Positions 17,846 to 25,218 of a DNA stretch of 64,000 nucleotides are shown here, piece after piece. A program made the translations under genes and the position numbers. A model generated the notes under the pieces. That model made no database searches, was not told the origin of the DNA, and saw nothing but the letters and a program-made list of their open reading frames with translations. Origin of the DNA: Paenibacillus endophyticus. GTDB taxonomy: Bacteria; Bacillota; Bacilli; Paenibacillales; Paenibacillaceae. The first letter of the stretch is position 1. Each line of letters begins with the position of its first letter. The stretch is from the NCBI RefSeq assembly GCF_014192395.1, contig NZ_JACHXW010000003.1:301054-365053 (forward strand), in the 5' to 3' direction.

Positions 17846-18928
17846 ATGACCACACCTATCCGAATCGGAATTATAGGAAGCGGCGGAATCGCAAGAGCCC
17901 ATGCTTCCGCTTATAAGAAAATGCCTTTGCACGTAGAGATTGTCGCGGTGGCTGACAGCTTGCCCGGCAGAGCGCAGGCCTTTATCGAGCAGGAAGAGCT
18001 CGTCCACGCTGCTGCATTCGAGGATCACAGAAAGCTTCTGGAGCTGGAGCTTGACGGAGTAAGCATTTGTACGCCGAACTTTGCTCATCACGAGACGTCT
18101 GTAAACGCTTTAAACGCAGGCAAGCACGTATTGGTCGAGAAGCCGATGTCCGTGACGCTGCAGCAATCCATTGAAATGGTTGAAGCCGCTGAACGCAGCG
18201 GCAAGATGCTGACCGTAGGCTTCCAGCCAAGATACGACCCGAATATGTCCTTAATCCAAGAAATCGTGCAGTCCGGAAAGCTAGGAAAGGTTTATTTCGT
18301 AGAAACCGGCGGCGGCAGACGGCGCGGCATGCCTGGCGGCACCTTTATCCGCCAGGAGCTTGCAGGAGCAGGCGCAATGGCTGACATCGGCTGCTATTCG
18401 CTGGATATGGCGCTTAATGCGCTCGGTTATCCGAAGCCGCTAACGGTATCGGCTTATACCTCGAACCACTTTGGCACGAATCCACTCTACCACCGCGAAG
18501 CCGCTAATTTCGACGTGGAGGACTTTGGAGTTGCCATGATCAGGCTTGAGGGAGACATTATATTAAATTACAAAACCAGCTGGGCGATGCACATGGATTC
18601 GCTTGGCGCAACGATGTTTCTCGGTACGGATGCAGGCCTAAAGGTTACGCCTGCCGGCTCAGGTCCATGGAGCGGCGTGTGGGACGGAAGCGTTGGCAGC
18701 ATGACTCTCTATCACGATGTGGTTAACCAGCACATTCAATCCTCCATTCCGGTCATCGACCATGGCCTGAATTTGTTTGACGAGAAGGTGCGGGACTTTG
18801 TCGCCGCCATCAGAGAGAATCGCCCTGCACCGATTCCTGGCGCGGAGATCCTATATAACCAAGCGATCATTGACGGTGTGCTCCGGTCCGCAGCAAGCAA
18901 GCGTGAAGTAACGATAGAACTGCCTTAG
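17846..18928 (+). CDS. Gfo/Idh/MocA family oxidoreductase
   Basis: Fourth member of this dehydrogenase family in the window, 360 residues. Rossmann motif GIIGSGGIARAHA at residues 9-21; signature VLVEKPMSV; conserved GAMADIGCYSLDMAL follows. Start: ATG at 17846 with GAGGGA upstream. It stands alone between the iron genes and a small unknown gene and ends in its own terminator, so there is no operon context to suggest a substrate. Confidence 0.92.
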   Translation: MTTPIRIGIIGSGGIARAHASAYKKMPLHVEIVAVADSLPGRAQAFIEQEELVHAAAFEDHRKLLELELDGVSICTPNFAHHETSVNALNAGKHVLVEKPMSVTLQQSIEMVEAAERSGKMLTVGFQPRYDPNMSLIQEIVQSGKLGKVYFVETGGGRRRGMPGGTFIRQELAGAGAMADIGCYSLDMALNALGYPKPLTVSAYTSNHFGTNPLYHREAANFDVEDFGVAMIRLEGDIILNYKTSWAMHMDSLGATMFLGTDAGLKVTPAGSGPWSGVWDGSVGSMTLYHDVVNQHIQSSIPVIDHGLNLFDEKVRDFVAAIRENRPAPIPGAEILYNQAIIDGVLRSAASKREVTIELP

Positions 18929-18953
18929 GTGACATGAGGACTACAACCATAAG

Positions 18954-18994
18954 AAGCAGCTCCGCACGGACCATGTCCGTCTGAGCTGCTTTTT
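18954..18994 (+). terminator. Rho-independent terminator
   Basis: AAGCAGCTC and GAGCTGCTT form the outer stem, ACGGA and TCCGT the inner one; the 3' arm runs into TTTTT. It ends the oxidoreductase transcript. Confidence 0.85.
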
Positions 18995-19052
18995 CGTTTG
19001 TTCCAAGCTATAACCACGCCATCCGCTGCAGGCATAACGTCCCCAAATAAAA

Positions 19053-19077
19053 GAAGCTGCCCCGCAGGAGCAGCTTC
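19053..19077 (-). terminator. Rho-independent terminator
   Basis: Minus strand: GAAGCTGC and GCAGCTTC form the stem and TTTTATTT follows, just past the small gene at 19095. Confidence 0.8.
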
Positions 19078-19094
19078 AAGCCATGCCATTTTCT

Positions 19095-19271
19095 TTAGAC
19101 AGAAGATATAATGCCGCGGTTGCTGTTCTTCGCAAAGTTGATGATCGACTCATACTGAGTCTTAGCGATCCGGCGGTCAGACATCGGAAGGTGAGGGTTT
19201 TTGACAATCTCGGCTAACTTCTTGAGCTCCTGCATTTCATCAGGGGTCACTTTGACCGTTATTTTCCCCAC
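19095..19271 (-). CDS. Small protein of unknown function
   Basis: 58 residues when started at the GTG at 19271 (MGKITVKVTPDEM), which has AAGGAGGG at proper distance; the ATG seven codons upstream (19292) lacks a site and would include that ribosome-binding sequence in the coding region. The protein is charged, probably helical, soluble and without signal peptide or cysteines. It ends in NSNRGIISSV and has its own terminator. I do not recognise a family. It is probably real because of the ribosome-binding site and terminator. Confidence 0.7.
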   Translation of the reverse strand: MGKITVKVTPDEMQELKKLAEIVKNPHLPMSDRRIAKTQYESIINFAKNSNRGIISSV

Positions 19272-19374
19272 GTGCTCCACCCTCCTTACCATGGTTTGAT
19301 CAGAAAACGATTCATAATCGCTTCAGGGTTACCAGCTATGGTCATTATACGCAAAACATTGATAAACTTGCATG

Positions 19375-19917
19375 TTATTTTGGAGGCGTTCGCGGATTTG
19401 GATCATCCATTTCCTCCGGGAACAAATCCGCAAACTCTTTGTTCTGTTTGCCCTTCAAATAGGCTAACCCTGCATAACCTGCAAGCAGGGAGCTGCTGAC
19501 AACCGCAAAGTTATCGGACGTGTCCGCCATCGACAATGCTGTTTTCGCCAGAATCCCTGTTCCAATGGCAATTAGAAGATCACCTAAAAACCCAAGATCG
19601 AAAAAAATCTTTTTTTTCGCATTGCTGTGATCCCGAAAGCCGATGACGAAAATGACAAAATAATAAAGACGCTGGATCCATCTGATCAACCAATTCGTTG
19701 AAAGCGAAAGTCCGATCTCGTCATATTCAATGACGAGCTTGGGCATTTCGATAATGCCATTTTTCACAAAATGTCCAATTAGTCCGCCCACTAAGCTCAT
19801 GGAAATCGATAAACCAAACACCTGAATGAAGGCTTGAAAGCTTGCTATGACCATCTCCGCATGACCACCCTTCAACAACGCATTACGCTTGGCAGCACGA
19901 TAACGCACTACTTTCAC
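19375..19917 (-). CDS. Membrane protein, possibly DUF4257-like
   Basis: 180-residue membrane protein. Hydrophobic stretches include IQVFGLSISMSLVGGLIGHF (about 31-50), YYFVIFVIGF (about 85-94), LGDLLIAIGTGILA and VVSSSLLAGYAGLAYL. The pattern GGLIGHFVKNGIIEMPK, then LGFLGDLLI, then LLAGYAG recalls the DUF4257 family of Bacillus, but with an insertion in the middle; this is from memory and weak. It follows the alarmone synthetase gene by about 30 bases on the same strand, so it may be co-transcribed with it. Confidence 0.65.
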   Translation of the reverse strand: MKVVRYRAAKRNALLKGGHAEMVIASFQAFIQVFGLSISMSLVGGLIGHFVKNGIIEMPKLVIEYDEIGLSLSTNWLIRWIQRLYYFVIFVIGFRDHSNAKKKIFFDLGFLGDLLIAIGTGILAKTALSMADTSDNFAVVSSSLLAGYAGLAYLKGKQNKEFADLFPEEMDDPNPRTPPK

Positions 19918-19947
19918 TTTATGACGCTGTTTATGGGTTCACGACTA

Positions 19948-20733
19948 TTATTTTCGCATAACGTCTTTTGTGAGTTCCTGCAGCAATTGCGGAATTGACC
20001 CATTCTGATTGCCCATTAGCAGACGAATCATCTCCTCGCCTAGATCATTTTCATGCTCATCCTTGATTTCTGCAATTTCGTTATGCAGCCTCTCCATCTT
20101 CTTATCTAGCGCTGCGGCGGAATCAGCGGCTTCCTTCAGCTCGTTCAGTAAATGAGGCGGTATCGCATGCTTATATTTGTAATAGATTTTGTGCTCCAGA
20201 CTCGCCCAGAAATCCATCGCAATGGTGCGAATCTGTACTTCCACACATACATTCTCGCGGCGGTCGGATATAAACACCGGAACCTCAATCAGGAGATGAA
20301 GGCTTTGATAGCCATTCGGCTTAGGATTTTTAATATAGTCCTTGACGGACAGCAATTTCAAATCGCTCTGATTTTGCAGCATATCGCTAATCCTGTAAAT
20401 ATCCGAAATAAAGGAGCAGTTGATTCGCAAACCTGCAATATCTTTAATTTCATTGCGAATGCTTGTGAAATTAAACTCGCATTGCTTGCGAACCAGCTTC
20501 TCGATGATGCTCTTCGGTGACTTTAATCGCGAGCTCGTATGCTCAATCGGGTTATACTCATGCAGCAATTGAAATTCTTCCTTTAGAATTTCTATCTTCG
20601 TTTCAAGCTCCTGCAGAGCAAATTTGTACATCATCATGAACCGCGTAATTTGCTGCTTGAAATCTTTGACCATATGCATCTGTTCCATCGACATGCTGCT
20701 TAGTTCCCCTTCCGCTCCGAGCGGGTTATTCAT
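19948..20733 (-). CDS. relP: Small alarmone synthetase, (p)ppGpp synthetase RelP/YwaC type
   Basis: Stand-alone RelA/SpoT synthetase domain that transfers pyrophosphate from ATP to GDP or GTP; no hydrolase, TGS or ACT domain. Up to 261 residues. Motifs as in Bacillus YwaC: YNPIEHTSSRLKSPKSI, IAGLRINCSFISDIY, VKDYIKNPKPNGYQSLH and EVQIRTIAMDFWASLEHKIY, with coiled-coil-like C-terminal helices. The ATG at 20733 has no clear ribosome-binding site; ATGs at 20694 or 20688 are possible starts. It begins 15 bases after a MarR-family gene on the same strand. In Bacillus ywaC responds to cell-wall stress; the MarR link here suggests another control. Confidence 0.93.
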   Translation of the reverse strand: MNNPLGAEGELSSMSMEQMHMVKDFKQQITRFMMMYKFALQELETKIEILKEEFQLLHEYNPIEHTSSRLKSPKSIIEKLVRKQCEFNFTSIRNEIKDIAGLRINCSFISDIYRISDMLQNQSDLKLLSVKDYIKNPKPNGYQSLHLLIEVPVFISDRRENVCVEVQIRTIAMDFWASLEHKIYYKYKHAIPPHLLNELKEAADSAAALDKKMERLHNEIAEIKDEHENDLGEEMIRLLMGNQNGSIPQLLQELTKDVMRK

Positions 20734-20748
20734 TGCTGGATCGTTCTA

Positions 20749-21177
20749 CTATTGATCAAGAAGCTTGAAAATACGACTTAAATGATGCAAATCCTCAGTT
20801 GAGATTCGTTCACTTATATAAGCAATTATAGCAGAATCCCGTTCATCAAAGGACTCGATGTAGTTCTTGCCTTCATCCGTAATCGCGATTTGCACAACGC
20901 GTCGATCCAAATCGCAGCGCACTCGCTCGATTAATCCTCTCTCAAGCAGCTTGTCCCCCATCAGCGTGACTCCGCCAGCTGTGATCAGCAGCATTTCTGC
21001 TAATTCCGTTGATTTCATCGGACTTTTTCGATTCAGATACTGAAGCATTCTGGTTTGATTGACAGAAAAACTGCAATCGAGTCCTTTGTGCCATTCTGTT
21101 TTCATTTTTTTGTAAACACTCTTTAATAGCGGGTACAGCTCCTTCCATTCCTCATCCATATGCATGTCCATCCTCAT
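20749..21177 (-). CDS. MarR family transcriptional regulator
   Basis: About 142 residues of winged-helix regulator: MKSTELAEMLLITAGGVTLMGDKLLERGLIERV is the recognition part, DRRVVQIAITDEGK the wing. Several in-frame starts exist (TTG 21207, ATG 21177, 21171, 21165, 21159); GAGG lies best placed for the ATG at 21165. It is divergent from a second MarR gene (21272) and just upstream of the alarmone synthetase. It may control the synthetase operon and/or the divergent gene. Ligand unknown. Confidence 0.88.
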   Translation of the reverse strand: MRMDMHMDEEWKELYPLLKSVYKKMKTEWHKGLDCSFSVNQTRMLQYLNRKSPMKSTELAEMLLITAGGVTLMGDKLLERGLIERVRCDLDRRVVQIAITDEGKNYIESFDERDSAIIAYISERISTEDLHHLSRIFKLLDQ

Positions 21178-21224
21178 TTCTTGTAGGGCATTGACTTCTG
21201 CCGTCAAACGTTACTATAATTGCA

Positions 21225-21235
21225 TAGGCTACCTA
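21225..21235. promoter_or_regulatory. Possible MarR operator between divergent MarR genes
   Basis: TAGGCTACCTA is a small inverted repeat in the intergenic region; its half CTACCTA recurs in the larger palindrome upstream of the DHA2 transporter at 23493-23511. Tentative. Confidence 0.4.
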
Positions 21236-21271
21236 ATCAATCTATTAATTATGTTCACCGAGGTGAATCGA

Positions 21272-21736
21272 ATGGGCGAAAATAAATACGAGAACGTATC
21301 CGAGCTTATCGCGGTTTTCCAACGCTTCGCGCGAGCTGACTGGCGTAAAAAAACGATGTGGGACGGGCTAAAAGCGAGTGAGATTCGAATGCTTGTCAGC
21401 ATAAAGCAAAACAATGACAATGGCACAACGGCTACGACGGTCACCGAAATCAGCAAAATATTAGAGGTAACCTCGCCTACGGTTACACAAATGCTCAACC
21501 GCTTGATTGCTGAGGGCTGCGCAATTCGAACGGCCGATCAAACAGATCGCAGAATTACGGAAATTACATTAACGGAAAAAGGAAACAGACTGGCAGCCAA
21601 AGCCATCGACAGATTCCATTCGATTTTCAAGGGCATCATCGACGATCTTGGCAAAGAGCAGTCCGATCAGCTTATCCTGATGCTGAATCAAGTATTTCAG
21701 TTTTTGGAATACGCGAACAAAACGGATGACCTATAG
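21272..21736 (+). CDS. MarR family transcriptional regulator
   Basis: 154-residue MarR protein starting at the ATG at 21272 (MGENKYENVSELI) behind GAGGTG. Winged helix: VTEISKILEVTSPTVTQMLNRLIAEGC followed by the wing TDRRITEITLTEKG. It converges on the DHA2 exporter gene (21809-23431), with two terminator hairpins between. A MarR gene beside a 540-residue DHA2 pump recalls the YusO-MdrP pair of Bacillus subtilis, although there the genes are collinear. It is probably a drug-responsive repressor of that pump. Confidence 0.9.
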   Translation: MGENKYENVSELIAVFQRFARADWRKKTMWDGLKASEIRMLVSIKQNNDNGTTATTVTEISKILEVTSPTVTQMLNRLIAEGCAIRTADQTDRRITEITLTEKGNRLAAKAIDRFHSIFKGIIDDLGKEQSDQLILMLNQVFQFLEYANKTDDL

Positions 21737-21747
21737 ATATAGAAAGA

Positions 21748-21783
21748 GGATTTCGCCAGCTGCAGCTGCCGCTGGCGAAATCC
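21748..21783. terminator. Bidirectional terminator hairpin
   Basis: GGATTTCGCCAGC pairs perfectly with GCTGGCGAAATCC between converging genes. T-richness is better on the minus strand. Confidence 0.7.
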
Positions 21784-21792
21784 CAATTGATT

Positions 21793-21837
21793 AGAGCCGC
21801 TCTTGCATTTATTGCAGAGAAGGCTCTTTTTTGATTA
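21793..21837 (+). terminator. Terminator overlapping the 3' end of the DHA2 gene
   Basis: AGAGCC pairs with GGCTCT and TTTTTT follows. It serves the plus-strand MarR gene while lying partly within the last codons of the converging transporter gene. Confidence 0.65.
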
Positions 21838-23431
21838 GATCGGTTGTTTCCGGATCCGCCTTAGCTTTCGAATCATTCGAGGAGCGAAGCGGAATTTCCT
21901 TCAGGAATAAAACAAGTATAAACGCGACGATTAACAAAGACATACCGAATAGAAATACGACAGTGAGCGAGTCGCTAAGCACGGATCGCACCATCTCGAT
22001 AATGTGAGTAAATAACGGCTGTACCTGTTCGGGAAGCGTTGCATGCAATTCTTTGAGCTTAGGCTGATCAAGCAGCATTTGCGGATTAAGGAAGCTGGAC
22101 AGCTGATTTGCCGTATCAGCATCGACCTGCGTCAAATCCGGACCCTCGCCTGCCTTCACAGCAGCCTCAAGCTTGCTCGACATTGTGGAATTCATAACCG
22201 TACCCATTACCGCAATGCCGATCGTGCCGCCTAAGTTGCGGAACAAGGTTGCCGTAGCAGTCGCTACGCCTAGCTGGGTTGGCGCTACAGCGTTCTGAAC
22301 CGTCAATGTGAATACCGGCATTGAAATACCGAGTCCAATTCCGAAAACGATCATGGCGGCAACCGCAACAGCGACATTGCTCATAAAGGCCATCATAAGC
22401 ATACCGACAACCATGAACGGCATGCCTGCCAATGCGAAACGTTTGTATTTGCCCGATTTGGAAATCCAGCGTCCGGATAATGTGCTAAGAAAAATCATTG
22501 CAATCGACATCGGCATATTGACGAAACCCGAATAGGTCGGAGAAATGCCAAGCACGCCTTGAACGAAAAAGGGAAGATACATCATCGCGCCCATCATGCC
22601 GGCATTCATCAAGAACCCAATCGAATTCGAAATCGTCACGATGCTGTTCTTGAACATGGATAATGGCAATACCGGACTTTTAGCCTTGCGTTCTACAAGC
22701 AGCAGAATGATTAGAAATACGACGGATGCCCCGAACAATCCAATAATTTGCGTTGATCCCCAATCATATTTCGTTCCCGCCCATGAGAAGCCAAGCAGCA
22801 GGGCAATCAACATCAATGACAATAATAATGAACCCAGGTAATCAATCGATTCCGTCGTTTTCCTTGCTGTTTTGGGAAACATGGACCAGATCATTCCGAA
22901 TGCTACAACGCCAAGCGGAAGGAAAATCCAGAAAATCCATTTCCACGCGATATGATCGACCAGAAAACCGCCAAGTGTCGGTCCAATTACGCTGGAGAAA
23001 CCAAACACGGCCATCATGATACCCGTCCATTTCGCTCTCTCCCGCGGAGCGAATAAATCACCGACTGCCGTAACCGTAGCTGACATCAGAATACCGCCGC
23101 CTAAGCCTTGAATACCTCGATACGTGATGAGTTGAAAGACGGTTGTAGAAGTTCCGCATAAAAAGGCACCTATGATAAAAAACACGATACCTACTAAGAG
23201 AAATGGCTTGCGCCCGTAGATATCGGACAGCTTGCCGACAAGCACGGTGGCAATTGTCGAGGTAAGCATATAGATTGTGATTACCCACGTGTAATACTCA
23301 ATGCCTCCCAGAATCGCAATGATTCTCGGCATGGCTGTACTTACGATTGTCTGATTAATTGCCGCGAAAAACATCGCTGCCATCAGCGCAATCATAATGG
23401 TTAACTTCTTCTTTTGTGTCAAATGCTCCAT
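21809..23431 (-). CDS. MFS multidrug exporter, DHA2 family (14 helices)
   Basis: 540-residue proton-driven drug exporter. The N-terminus LTIMIALMAAMFFAAINQTI with VSTAMPRI is typical of DHA2 pumps; motif A appears as GKLSDIYGRKPFLL and motif C-like GFSSVIGPTLGG follows. The length fits 14 membrane segments. Start: ATG at 23431 with TAGGAG upstream. A palindrome TAGGTAGG-TTG-CCTACCTA type sits about 60 bases upstream. The converging MarR gene is a likely regulator. The drug spectrum cannot be read. Confidence 0.92.
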   Translation of the reverse strand: MEHLTQKKKLTIMIALMAAMFFAAINQTIVSTAMPRIIAILGGIEYYTWVITIYMLTSTIATVLVGKLSDIYGRKPFLLVGIVFFIIGAFLCGTSTTVFQLITYRGIQGLGGGILMSATVTAVGDLFAPRERAKWTGIMMAVFGFSSVIGPTLGGFLVDHIAWKWIFWIFLPLGVVAFGMIWSMFPKTARKTTESIDYLGSLLLSLMLIALLLGFSWAGTKYDWGSTQIIGLFGASVVFLIILLLVERKAKSPVLPLSMFKNSIVTISNSIGFLMNAGMMGAMMYLPFFVQGVLGISPTYSGFVNMPMSIAMIFLSTLSGRWISKSGKYKRFALAGMPFMVVGMLMMAFMSNVAVAVAAMIVFGIGLGISMPVFTLTVQNAVAPTQLGVATATATLFRNLGGTIGIAVMGTVMNSTMSSKLEAAVKAGEGPDLTQVDADTANQLSSFLNPQMLLDQPKLKELHATLPEQVQPLFTHIIEMVRSVLSDSLTVVFLFGMSLLIVAFILVLFLKEIPLRSSNDSKAKADPETTDLIKKEPSLQ

Positions 23432-23492
23432 ACGCGCTGCACTCCTAAACCTTTTTATTTAGTATGGCCTGTTGGCTGCTACTTAAATCCTT

Positions 23493-23511
23493 TAGGTAGG
23501 TTGCCTACCTA
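23493..23511. promoter_or_regulatory. Palindromic operator candidate upstream of DHA2 exporter
   Basis: TAGGTAGG-TTG-CCTACCTA is a perfect 8+3+8 inverted repeat 62 bases upstream of the exporter start, the size expected for a MarR-family site. Confidence 0.6.
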
Positions 23512-23599
23512 TTTGATAATGATACAATAACTTTAGTACTAAAACAACTGCGAATTTCTTGTATACGCTGCCATCAAAAAGCAATGTTTGCATGCAAGG

Positions 23600-23640
23600 T
23601 GAAACGGCTTCGCCGTCCTATGGCGGCGCAGCGCGTTTCA
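23600..23640. repeat. Long GC-rich hairpin, REP-like
   Basis: TGAAACG and CGTTTCA form the outer arms; GCTTCGCCG pairs with CGGCGCAGC (one mismatch) and CC-TAT-GG closes the loop, so nearly all 41 bases pair. No U-run follows and no gene ends here. It sits in the 400-base gap between the exporter promoter and the Old Yellow Enzyme gene and may be a repetitive extragenic palindrome. Nothing coding is seen in the rest of the gap. Confidence 0.6.
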
Positions 23641-23797
23641 TTCCGAGAAACATGGAGAATGTATCACCTAAGGATATACTTTCCTATATTTTAAGAAGAG
23701 ACGCCTGACGGCATCCTTTCAATAGACGCCATCGTTTCGTCGAAACGTATAAAGAAAGCATGAGCAACCTCAAATGCTTTCCTAAACGTCAAAAAAA

Positions 23798-23822
23798 ACA
23801 GGCCGGTGCTAGCTCCGGCCTG
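23798..23822 (-). terminator. Rho-independent terminator
   Basis: Minus strand: ACAGGCCGGAG and the matching arm ending GGCCTGT form a strong stem followed by TTTTTTT; it ends the flavin oxidoreductase transcript. Confidence 0.9.
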
Positions 23823-23838
23823 TCTCCACTCATCTATA

Positions 23839-24963
23839 TTAATCGCCCAAAGGAAACCAGCCCGGCGTGTGAACAATGGCTTGCCACAGCGGATCCGGCA
23901 CGACCAAACGTTCTTGGTCGTCTTTGTTGAGCGTTGTTTTAATATCATTCTCGCGTCCTTGTGCAACCTTCTCTACCCAGTCAGGCTCAATGATTAGCTC
24001 ACGACCGATTGCAACTAACGGTATTCCGGTCTCCAATGCCTTCACAGCTTCATCAGGCGTGTGGATGGATCCTACACCGATAACCGGTACAAGATGTCCC
24101 ACCCGCTCTTGAATCCATTCCATGCGGGTTTTTGTTTCTTCAGCCCCTCGCTTCGGAAGAGACCAGAAATCCATTAAGGAAACATGAAGGTAATCAAGCT
24201 CCTTCCTTGCCAATTCATCAAGAAGCGCAAAGGTATCCTCCATCGTTATGCCGGGAGTAGTAGCCTCCTCCGGGGAAAATCGATAGCCGACCAAAAACGG
24301 CTGCTTCGCATGGGTGCGAATGACCCGCTTTACTTCATCCACTACTGCCAGCGGAAAACGTAACCGGTTCTCCATGCTTCCGCCCCAACGGTCACTGCGC
24401 GTATTCGAATGCGCGGAGAAGAATTGCTGAATAAGATAACCGTTGGCACCGTGAATTTCTACGCCATCAAACCCTGCTTCAATCGCTCTTCGCGTCGCTT
24501 CTCCGAAATCAGCGATGATCCGTTCAATCTCAGATTCCGATAGTGCCCGCGGCACTACGCCTGCGCTCTGCTCCGATGCAACCGCGCTAGCACTCACGAC
24601 GTCTCCATTAGGAACCAAGCCTGGCGGGCATTCTCTTCCTCCGTGGAAAATCTGCAGGACCGCCTTTGACCCTTTTTCTTTGATGGTCGCAGCCAGCTTG
24701 CTCAAGCTCGGTACCATGCCATCATGATCGCTGGCAAATTCGCCTTGGAACCCTTTCCCATTCGGTGATACATACACGCAAGCTGTCACAACCAAGCTGA
24801 CTCCGCCTGATCGGCGTCCGTAGTACGCTAGCTCGGCTTCCGACACGGTTCCGTCTTCATTCGATGAGAAATTCGTCATCGGCGCCATAATAATGCGGTT
24901 CTTTAATTGCACTCCGCTTTTCAAAGACACTTTTTCAAATAAAGGCATATAGCTCTGTTTCAT
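23839..24963 (-). CDS. NADH:flavin oxidoreductase (Old Yellow Enzyme family)
   Basis: 374-residue FMN-binding TIM barrel that reduces activated alkenes or related electrophiles. Signature segments: IIMAPMTNFSSN near residue 30, LQIFHGGRE, the substrate-binding GFDGVEIHGANGYLIQQF and SDRWGGSMENRLRF. The start is taken at the ATG at 24963 with GGGAG 11 bases upstream; GTG 24975 or TTG 24972 are alternatives. It has its own terminator. The promoter region holds ACTGTAA repeats (25019-25059). It probably takes part in detoxification of reactive electrophiles, as do YqjM-like enzymes. Confidence 0.93.
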   Translation of the reverse strand: MKQSYMPLFEKVSLKSGVQLKNRIIMAPMTNFSSNEDGTVSEAELAYYGRRSGGVSLVVTACVYVSPNGKGFQGEFASDHDGMVPSLSKLAATIKEKGSKAVLQIFHGGRECPPGLVPNGDVVSASAVASEQSAGVVPRALSESEIERIIADFGEATRRAIEAGFDGVEIHGANGYLIQQFFSAHSNTRSDRWGGSMENRLRFPLAVVDEVKRVIRTHAKQPFLVGYRFSPEEATTPGITMEDTFALLDELARKELDYLHVSLMDFWSLPKRGAEETKTRMEWIQERVGHLVPVIGVGSIHTPDEAVKALETGIPLVAIGRELIIEPDWVEKVAQGRENDIKTTLNKDDQERLVVPDPLWQAIVHTPGWFPLGD

Positions 24964-25018
24964 TATGTTCAACACTCCCGTTATCTATTTGCGGAATTCA
25001 TTCAATGACCACTTTTTA

Positions 25019-25059
25019 ACTGTAACTTTTTATAATACTGTAATATTAGTTTATACAGT
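25019..25059. promoter_or_regulatory. Repeated ACTGTAA elements upstream of the Old Yellow Enzyme gene
   Basis: ACTGTAA at 25019-25025 and 25037-25043 are direct copies 18 bases apart, and TACAGT at 25054-25059 inverts the second. Together they look like a regulator site in the promoter; the regulator is unknown. Confidence 0.45.
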
Positions 25060-25080
25060 TGCGATTGTCAAGCGACAAAA

Positions 25081-25106
25081 ACAGCTACACCATTTGGTAT
25101 AGCTGT
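25081..25106 (-). terminator. Rho-independent terminator
   Basis: Minus strand: ACAGCTATACC and GGTGTAGCTGT pair, followed by TTTTTG, about 115 bases past the stop of the MFS gene at 25219. Confidence 0.75.
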
Positions 25107-25218
25107 CCTTCGACTATATGCATGAGCTTATGCCGAATGCTTCAAGCTCCGTATCGCAAGAAAGAAGGTGACTCATGTAATTTGCCCAAAGCTGCAATAC
25201 ATTATAGCTTAGAGACGT

